Assembly (NCBI RefSeq): GCF_016908855.1
Contig: NZ_JAFBER010000028.1
Location: 1-33,513 of the forward strand
Source of the DNA: Scopulibacillus daqui
GTDB lineage: Bacteria > Bacillota > Bacilli > Bacillales > Sporolactobacillaceae
Direction: 5' to 3'
Length of the DNA: 33,513 bases
The notes beneath the pieces are model-generated. The model ran no database searches. It was not told the DNA's origin and was given only the letters and a program-made list of their open reading frames with translations. How positions within the stretch are numbered: position 1 is the stretch's first letter; each line of letters starts with the position of its first letter. Both the position numbers and the translations under genes were made by a program. Below, in pieces: positions 28,549 through 33,513 of the stretch.

Positions 28549-30996
28549 TTATTGTGCTTCAATGCTGGTTTTATTAGTGACAACAAAATCATTATTTTGA
28601 TAATCAATCATAACGGTTGAGCCCTTAACTATATTGCCTTTAAGAAGCTCTTCGGATAATCTGTCTTCAATCTGGCGTTGAATGGCACGTTTCAACGGCC
28701 TTGCCCCGTATTCCGGATCATACCCTTCTTCAGCAATCTTTAGTTTTGCTGCATCAGTCAATTCAATAATAATCCCTTGGCCTTCTAAGCGGTCTTTCAG
28801 CTGACCGGCAAGCAATGTTACAATTTCTTTTAATTGTTCTTTATTAAGCTCATGGAAGACAATAATTTCATCAATGCGGTTAAGGAACTCAGGCCGGAAT
28901 GTCTTCTTAAGTTCTTCCATGACTTTGCCTTTCATTTCGTTATATTCACGATCTTCGTCGGTTTGAATGGTGAATCCGACATGGTTATTTTTCTTAAGGG
29001 TGCTTGCACCGACATTAGATGTCATAATGATGACTGTATTTCTAAAATCAACAGTTCTTCCCTTAGAATCTGTTAATCTGCCGTCATCAAGAACTTGCAA
29101 TAAAATATTAAATACGTCTGGATGAGCTTTCTCAATTTCATCTAGCAAAATAACAGAATAAGGTTTTTGTCTTACCTTTTCTGTTAATTGTCCGCCTTCA
29201 TCATGTCCTACATAACCTGGAGGCGAACCGACAAGACGAGATGTTGTATGTTTCTCCATATATTCAGACATATCGACCCGAATAATGGCATCCTCATCGC
29301 CAAATAATGCTTCGGCAACCGCTCGCGCTAACTCAGTTTTCCCGACACCTGTCGGACCTAAGAAGATAAATGAACCAATTGGACGCTTAGGGTCTTTAAG
29401 GCCGGCTCTTGCACGGCGAATTGCTTTAGAAATTGAATTTACTGCTTCGTCTTGGCCGATCACACGTTTATGAAGAATGCTTTCCATGTTTAATAGACGT
29501 TCGCTTTCTTCTTCCTCAAGTTTTACAACTGGGATTCCCGTCCAATTTGATACAACCATAGCTATATCATCAGGGGTTACTTCTGTATTCTCTTGTCCTT
29601 GCTTTTCTTTCCATTCTCTTTGAGTAACTTCAAGCTCTTCTTTTAGCTTTTGTTCAGTATCGCGAAGTGAAGCGGCTTTTTCAAACTCTTGGCTTTGAAC
29701 TGCAGCATCTTTCTCCTTCTTAACTTCTTCGAGCTTTTGTTCAAGTTCTTTTAAATTTGGCGGAGCTGTATAAGAACGGAGCCTTACTTTGGAAGCAGCT
29801 TCATCAATTAAATCAATCGCTTTATCCGGTAAGAAGCGGTCTGAGATATAGCGATCGGATAAACGGACAGCCGCATCAATTGATTCATCCGTTATTTTGA
29901 CCCGATGGTGCGCCTCATAGCGGTCACGAAGCCCTTTTAAAATAAGAATGGATTCTTCAGCTGTCGGCTCATCTACTTTAATTGGCTGGAAGCGGCGTTC
30001 AAGCGCAGCATCTTTTTCAATATATTTGCGGTATTCATCTAAAGTTGTCGCACCAATGCATTGAAGCTCTCCTCTTGCAAGCGAAGGCTTAAGGATATTC
30101 GAAGCGTCAATAGCGCCTTCCGCACCGCCTGCCCCAATCAATGTATGAAGCTCATCAATAAACAAAATAATATTGCCGGCCTGGCGAATCTCATCCATGA
30201 CTTTCTTTAAACGATCTTCGAATTCTCCGCGGTATTTTGTACCGGCGACAACTGTTCCCATATCAAGGGTCATGACGCGCTTATCGCGCAATATTTCAGG
30301 TACTTCATTATTAACAATTTGCTGTGCTAAGCCTTCTGCCACCGCTGTTTTACCTACCCCGGGCTCACCTATTAACACCGGATTATTCTTGGTACGGCGG
30401 CTGAGAACCTCGATCACGCGTTCAATTTCCTTGCTGCGGCCAATCACTGGATCCAGACCGCCGTCTCTCGCTGTCGCGGTTAAATCCCGCGCTAAGCTGT
30501 CGAGTGTCGGGGTATTTGCATTTGTTGCGCCTCTGCCTTGTTGAGCAGAAGAATTGGCTTCATGGCTGCCTAACAGCTGCAGAACCTGCTGACGCGCTTT
30601 ATTTAAACTTACGCCAAGGTTATTCAATACTCTGGCAGCAACACCTTCTCCTTCCCTAATAAGACCCAGTAAAATATGTTCTGTTCCGACATAAGAATGG
30701 CCGATTTTACGCGCTTCGTCCATTGAAAGTTCAATAACCTTTTTAGCGCGCGGTGTATAGTGAGGCGGTTCTACAGACTCGCTGCCCCGGCCAATAAGGT
30801 TTTCAACTTCTTTTTGTATTTTTTCCGGGTTTAAATTCAATGCCTTAAGCGCCTTCGCAGCGATACCCTCACCTTCACGAACGAGTCCTAATAAAATGTG
30901 CTCTGTCCCCACATTATTATGACCCAGTCTGACAGCTTCCTCTTGAGCAAGGGCTAGTACCTTTTGCGCTCGTTCAGTGAACCTTCCAAACATCAT
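28549..30996 (-). CDS. clpC: ATP-dependent Clp protease ATPase subunit ClpC
   Basis: This 815-residue Hsp100 unfoldase feeds proteins to ClpP and uses MecA or McsB as adaptors. It has two N-terminal Clp repeats (about 1-145), a first AAA+ module with GEPGVGKT at 210-217, a middle region containing a UVR-like [10 protein letters not shown], and a second AAA+ module with [12 protein letters not shown] tripeptide in the second module is the ClpP-docking loop. Two ATGs are adjacent; [12 protein letters not shown] equals the Bacillus start. It is the last gene of the CtsR operon, 13 bp after mcsB. Confidence 0.99.
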   Translation of the reverse strand: MMFGRFTERAQKVLALAQEEAVRLGHNNVGTEHILLGLVREGEGIAAKALKALNLNPEKIQKEVENLIGRGSESVEPPHYTPRAKKVIELSMDEARKIGHSYVGTEHILLGLIREGEGVAARVLNNLGVSLNKARQQVLQLLGSHEANSSAQQGRGATNANTPTLDSLARDLTATARDGGLDPVIGRSKEIERVIEVLSRRTKNNPVLIGEPGVGKTAVAEGLAQQIVNNEVPEILRDKRVMTLDMGTVVAGTKYRGEFEDRLKKVMDEIRQAGNIILFIDELHTLIGAGGAEGAIDASNILKPSLARGELQCIGATTLDEYRKYIEKDAALERRFQPIKVDEPTAEESILILKGLRDRYEAHHRVKITDESIDAAVRLSDRYISDRFLPDKAIDLIDEAASKVRLRSYTAPPNLKELEQKLEEVKKEKDAAVQSQEFEKAASLRDTEQKLKEELEVTQREWKEKQGQENTEVTPDDIAMVVSNWTGIPVVKLEEEESERLLNMESILHKRVIGQDEAVNSISKAIRRARAGLKDPKRPIGSFIFLGPTGVGKTELARAVAEALFGDEDAIIRVDMSEYMEKHTTSRLVGSPPGYVGHDEGGQLTEKVRQKPYSVILLDEIEKAHPDVFNILLQVLDDGRLTDSKGRTVDFRNTVIIMTSNVGASTLKKNNHVGFTIQTDEDREYNEMKGKVMEELKKTFRPEFLNRIDEIIVFHELNKEQLKEIVTLLAGQLKDRLEGQGIIIELTDAAKLKIAEEGYDPEYGARPLKRAIQRQIEDRLSEELLKGNIVKGSTVMIDYQNNDFVVTNKTSIEAQ

Positions 30997-31009
30997 AGTT
31001 ATTCACTCC

Positions 31010-32092
31010 TCAGTCCATTGGTTTTTTAAAATCTTCGCTATGCAGCCGTTCACGAATGAGAGTTGCCCGGCGTACATCCCTTTCATTAGGGCCTAGCGTT
31101 TCTTGAAAATAATGCTGCAGGAATCCAGGTTGTGTTAATATCATTAATTCATTTAATATATTTTGAGATAACCCTTTGATTAAGCCTAGATCAATGCCTA
31201 GGCGAACATCTGAAAGGCATCTGGCTGCTTCTTTAGAAGGTATAATTCGGCTGTAAGATAAAGTGCCGTATGAACGGTAGACGCGATCTTCCAATTGCAA
31301 TTTATTCATTTCCAATAAATCTTTCCTTGCAGCTTTTTCCTGCTGAATAAGCTGCATTGTTACACCTCTTAAATCTTCTACAATATCTTCTTCTGTTTTT
31401 CCAAGCGTCATTTGATTTGATATTTGGAATATATTTCCTAGAGCCTGGCTTCCTTCGCCATAGATCCCTCTTACTACCAAACCAAATTGGTTAATGGCTG
31501 GAGCAATTCGATTCATACGCTGCGTAATCATTAAAGCCGGTAAATGCATCATCACCGATGCTCTTAGTCCTGTACCAACATTGGTTGGACAACATGTTAA
31601 GTACCCTCGGTTTTCATCAAAAGCATAATCAAATTTTTCTTCGATCCAATCGTCAATGCCGTTAGCAAGAGTCAAGGCCTCATTTAATTGGAATCCAGGA
31701 AATAAGCATTGAATCCGCAAATGATCCTCTTCATTAATCATAATACTAACTGACTCATTTTCGTTGATTAAAACGGCACCATGATTTGCATCTTCGGCAA
31801 GATTTGGGCTAATAAGATGCTTTTCTACGAGCACTTCCTTCTCAATAGGCTTAAGATCGGCCATAGTAACTAAATCAAAGGTGCCCATAGTATGATACGT
31901 CTTACCTTCCAGTTTCTCTTTAATAAATTCTAATGCCTGTTTTGATTGCTGTTCGGAAGCAATCACCGGGAAGGTAAAATCGCTTAAATTCCTTGCTAAC
32001 CTTATCCTGCTGCTTAATACAATATCATCATCCGGACCTTTTGACTGCATCCAGGGACTTACAGCTTGGTTAATAAATTTTTTTAAGGACAT
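31010..32092 (-). CDS. mcsB: Protein arginine kinase McsB
   Basis: This 360-residue phosphagen-kinase-like enzyme phosphorylates arginines, including those of CtsR, and marks proteins for ClpCP. Seen are [10 protein letters not shown] at 27-36 (nucleotide binding), the acidic EEDHLRIQ at 121-128 and [14 protein letters not shown] at 167-180 with the catalytic-loop cysteine. RGIYGEGS follows. The start codon overlaps the mcsA stop by one base (TAATG), which implies coupled translation. The activator McsA is encoded directly upstream. Confidence 0.98.
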   Translation of the reverse strand: MSLKKFINQAVSPWMQSKGPDDDIVLSSRIRLARNLSDFTFPVIASEQQSKQALEFIKEKLEGKTYHTMGTFDLVTMADLKPIEKEVLVEKHLISPNLAEDANHGAVLINENESVSIMINEEDHLRIQCLFPGFQLNEALTLANGIDDWIEEKFDYAFDENRGYLTCCPTNVGTGLRASVMMHLPALMITQRMNRIAPAINQFGLVVRGIYGEGSQALGNIFQISNQMTLGKTEEDIVEDLRGVTMQLIQQEKAARKDLLEMNKLQLEDRVYRSYGTLSYSRIIPSKEAARCLSDVRLGIDLGLIKGLSQNILNELMILTQPGFLQHYFQETLGPNERDVRRATLIRERLHSEDFKKPMD

Positions 32093-32607
32093 TACCTATT
32101 CCCCCTGTTTTCCAGCGAACGTATTTCATCCCTAACTTCTGCAGCTTTCTCAAATTCTTCATTCTCAACAAGTCGCTGCAATCGTTCTTTTAAGTCTTTT
32201 AGTTTCCTTTTAACGCTAATATCCTTTCCGACTCGTTTAGGAATTTTACCCTTATGAATGGTATTGCCGCCGTGGATTTTTCTAAACACAGGATCTAATT
32301 TTGAATTAAATGTTTTATAGCAATCTTCACAGCCGAACTTGCCAATTTTAACAAACTCAGGATATGTTAATCCGCAAGTTGGGCATTGTAATGCACCGTG
32401 ATGCTGATTCACCTTTTCTTCCATAGGCTGTTCAAAATTCAGCAATCCTGACAATAGATCATGAATTGAAAAACCGTTGGATTCAGCCATGATATCACCT
32501 TTTTCTTTCGCACAATGATCACAAAGATGGTATTCAATCTTTTGACCATTAACGATTTTGGTGAAGTGCAATGTCGCTGGTCTGAGATGGCATTCCTGAC
32601 ATTCCAT
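32092..32607 (-). CDS. mcsA: McsB activator McsA (zinc-binding UVR protein)
   Basis: This 171-residue protein carries four CxxC pairs: Cys3/Cys6, Cys29/Cys32, Cys75/Cys78 and Cys93/Cys96. Together these form two zinc sites. A C-terminal UVR domain (about 134-166, [15 protein letters not shown]) fits its role as partner of McsB and ClpC. In Bacillus it activates the McsB kinase and links metal or oxidative stress to CtsR release. It starts 36 bp after ctsR and overlaps mcsB by one base. Confidence 0.98.
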   Translation of the reverse strand: MECQECHLRPATLHFTKIVNGQKIEYHLCDHCAKEKGDIMAESNGFSIHDLLSGLLNFEQPMEEKVNQHHGALQCPTCGLTYPEFVKIGKFGCEDCYKTFNSKLDPVFRKIHGGNTIHKGKIPKRVGKDISVKRKLKDLKERLQRLVENEEFEKAAEVRDEIRSLENRGNR

Positions 32608-32643
32608 TTTATAAGCTCCCTTCCATTGCCTTCTATTACCTAA

Positions 32644-33102
32644 TCACATTTTATACTTCAGGGCTTGTAGCATTGCTTTTAAAATATTGGCCCGAACCTC
32701 ATCCCGCAAAGGAATACTTAAATCTAAAACGGAGCGGTCAATTGCGCTGATCATAAGTTTCGCTTCTCGCTTATTTATAATCCCTTCTTCAAGTAATCTA
32801 ATAATCATTGATTCGGAAGTATTTTGCGTAATGTGTATATCTATAAGGTTAATCATTTCATCTATAAGCTCAGAGTGTGTATTTGGTGTGACTTTAATGA
32901 CACGGATATAGCCGCCTCCGCCCCTTTTACTCTCGACTATATAACCTCTTTCTATTGAAAACCTTGTTTTTAAAACATAATTGATTTGGGAAGGGACACA
33001 TTGAAATTTTTCAGCTAATTCACTTCTCTTTAGCTCAATAACACTGTTTTCGCTGAGAATTTCTTTAATATATTGTTCAATGATGTCTGATACATTCTTC
33101 AT
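32644..33102 (-). CDS. ctsR: Class III heat-shock repressor CtsR
   Basis: This 152-residue winged-helix repressor binds tandem GGTCAAA-type heptads at clp promoters. The helix-turn-helix lies around ELAEKFQCVPSQINYVL (28-44), and the wing is RGGGGYIRV (60-68), the thermosensing glycine loop. The Arg beside the glycines is a known site of McsB phosphorylation in relatives. The ATG has AAGG five bases upstream and GGGGAGG further away. Its own promoter carries a CtsR site, so the operon is autorepressed. Confidence 0.98.
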   Translation of the reverse strand: MKNVSDIIEQYIKEILSENSVIELKRSELAEKFQCVPSQINYVLKTRFSIERGYIVESKRGGGGYIRVIKVTPNTHSELIDEMINLIDIHITQNTSESMIIRLLEEGIINKREAKLMISAIDRSVLDLSIPLRDEVRANILKAMLQALKYKM

Positions 33103-33123
33103 TACAACCTTGTGACCTCCCCT

Positions 33124-33146
33124 CTTGACTTTGACTTTCTTTGACT
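33124..33146 (-). promoter_or_regulatory. CtsR operator with an extra half-site
   Basis: On the minus strand AGTCAAA-GAA-AGTCAAA (33146-33130) matches the tandem heptad CtsR box (A/G)GTCAAA-N3-(A/G)GTCAAA. A third, adjoining GTCAAG extends to 33124. It starts three bases after the -10 box and covers the transcription start, so bound CtsR would block initiation. Confidence 0.93.
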
Positions 33147-33149
33147 TTA

Positions 33150-33178
33150 ATTATAATCATAATATTATACGATTTCAA
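33150..33178 (-). promoter_or_regulatory. SigA promoter of ctsR operon
   Basis: On the minus strand there is TTGAAA at 33178-33173, a 17-base spacer, and a perfect TATAAT at 33155-33150, next to the CtsR operator. An earlier TATAAT inside the spacer has no usable -35. Confidence 0.88.
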
Positions 33179-33275
33179 CTGTAAAGATGATCTTAAAAAT
33201 GCTAAAGTTTAAAAAATAAATCAAGAGGAAATTTTTTAACTATTGGATGCATATCATTTGAATTGATAAATACAT

Positions 33276-33302
33276 TTTCCCACGTATTAATAAAAATTAA
33301 AC
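33276..33302 (-). promoter_or_regulatory. Candidate SigB promoter of ctsR operon
   Basis: On the minus strand GTTTAA (33302-33297), a 15-base spacer and GGGAAA (33281-33276) fit the SigB consensus GTTTAA-N12-15-GGGWAW. B. subtilis has a SigB promoter upstream of its SigA promoter for the same operon. The rest of 33179-33368 is AT-rich with no other feature. Confidence 0.55.
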
Positions 33303-33368
33303 TTAAAATCCATATTATTATTCATGAAGCTATTGATTTTTATTTTACTGATTAGACGGAAGAATATC

Positions 33369-33403
33369 AAAAAAGGACAGGTATCATATACCTGCCCTTT
33401 TTT
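33369..33403 (-). terminator. rRNA operon terminator
   Basis: A 16-bp stem (33403-33388 with 33384-33369) with a three-base loop and a six-U end lies 8 bases after the 5S RNA. One pair is G-U on the minus strand but mismatched on the plus strand, confirming the direction. Confidence 0.92.
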
Positions 33404-33410
33404 GGCTGAT

Positions 33411-33513
33411 GCCTGGCGGCGTCCTACTCTCACAGGGGGAAGCCCCCAATTACCATCGGCGCTGAAGAGCTTAACGACCGTGTTCGGGATGGGAACGGGT
33501 GTGACCTCTTCGC
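33411..33513 (-). rRNA. rrf: 5S ribosomal RNA (partial, 5' end outside window)
   Basis: The minus strand reads as Bacillales 5S rRNA: GAGGTCACACCCGTTCCCAT, CCGAACACGG, GTTAAGCTCTTCAGCGCC and GTGAGAGTAGGACGCCGCC are all present. About 103 nucleotides are in the window; some 13-14 at the 5' end are cut off by the edge. It is the last gene of an rRNA operon that precedes ctsR in the same direction, as in B. subtilis. Confidence 0.95.

Noticed and set aside
198-33000. Many plus-strand open frames of 60-158 codons
   Set aside because: All lie opposite well-recognised minus-strand genes, show no family resemblance, and are explained by codon bias of the true genes.
1-33513. Mobile elements, CRISPR arrays, toxin-antitoxin or defence genes
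   Set aside because: No transposase, integrase, direct-repeat array or unfamiliar gene was found; every sizeable minus-strand frame is a known housekeeping gene.

Overview
No previously undescribed system is visible in this window. It is a conserved housekeeping region from a low-to-moderate GC Bacillota genome, order Bacillales. Gene order and protein sequences follow the Bacillus subtilis arrangement running from an rRNA operon through ctsR, rpoBC and tuf. I infer a spore-former relative because sigH, rae1/yacP, disA and the ctsR-mcsAB-clpC block sit in the same order as in Bacillus. I cannot name genus or species. Every gene lies on the minus strand, so transcription runs from high to low coordinates. 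I see no mobile element, CRISPR array, tRNA gene, pseudogene or frameshift.

Layout in the direction of transcription:
(1) The 3' part of a 5S rRNA and its terminator (33513-33369).
(2) The heat-shock operon ctsR-mcsA-mcsB-clpC, with a SigA promoter, a CtsR operator directly after the -10 box and a likely SigB promoter upstream. A terminator follows, then radA-disA with their own promoter.
(3) yacL (PIN-TRAM membrane protein), ispD and ispF (isoprenoid precursors).
(4) gltX with its own promoter, then a cysteine T-box riboswitch, cysE-cysS, mrnC (Mini-III), rlmB and rae1, packed with short gaps or overlaps.
(5) sigH with a SigA promoter and terminator; rpmG (49-residue L33), secE and nusG behind a strong promoter; then rplK and rplA.
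(6) A full-consensus promoter, an L10 leader with attenuator, rplJ, rplL and a terminator.
(7) An RsmC-like methyltransferase gene, then rpoB-rpoC behind their own promoter.
(8) The str cluster rplGB-rpsL-rpsG-fusA-tuf, with a promoter embedded in a long inverted repeat. Two tandem terminators follow tuf. The left edge holds a long-range inverted repeat that may be the leader of the next (S10-type) operon, which lies outside the window.

The genes are linked by function: transcription (rpoB, rpoC, nusG, sigH), ribosome and translation factors (L1, L7/L12, L10, L11, L33, S7, S12, EF-G, EF-Tu, L7Ae-like), tRNA charging (GluRS, CysRS) with serine acetyltransferase supplying cysteine, rRNA processing and modification (MrnC, RlmB, RsmC-like), protein quality control (CtsR, McsA, McsB, ClpC) and genome integrity/c-di-AMP (RadA, DisA).

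The informative parts are regulatory. They include a pair of near-identical hairpins upstream of rplK and rplA that look like L1-binding operators. There are also mutually exclusive hairpins after sigH, the palindrome around the str promoter, and several non-ATG starts fixed by Shine-Dalgarno (SD) position. Only two gene-free stretches reach 300 bases: 21382-21756 (T-box) and 33103-33410 (ctsR promoters, CtsR operator and rrn terminator).
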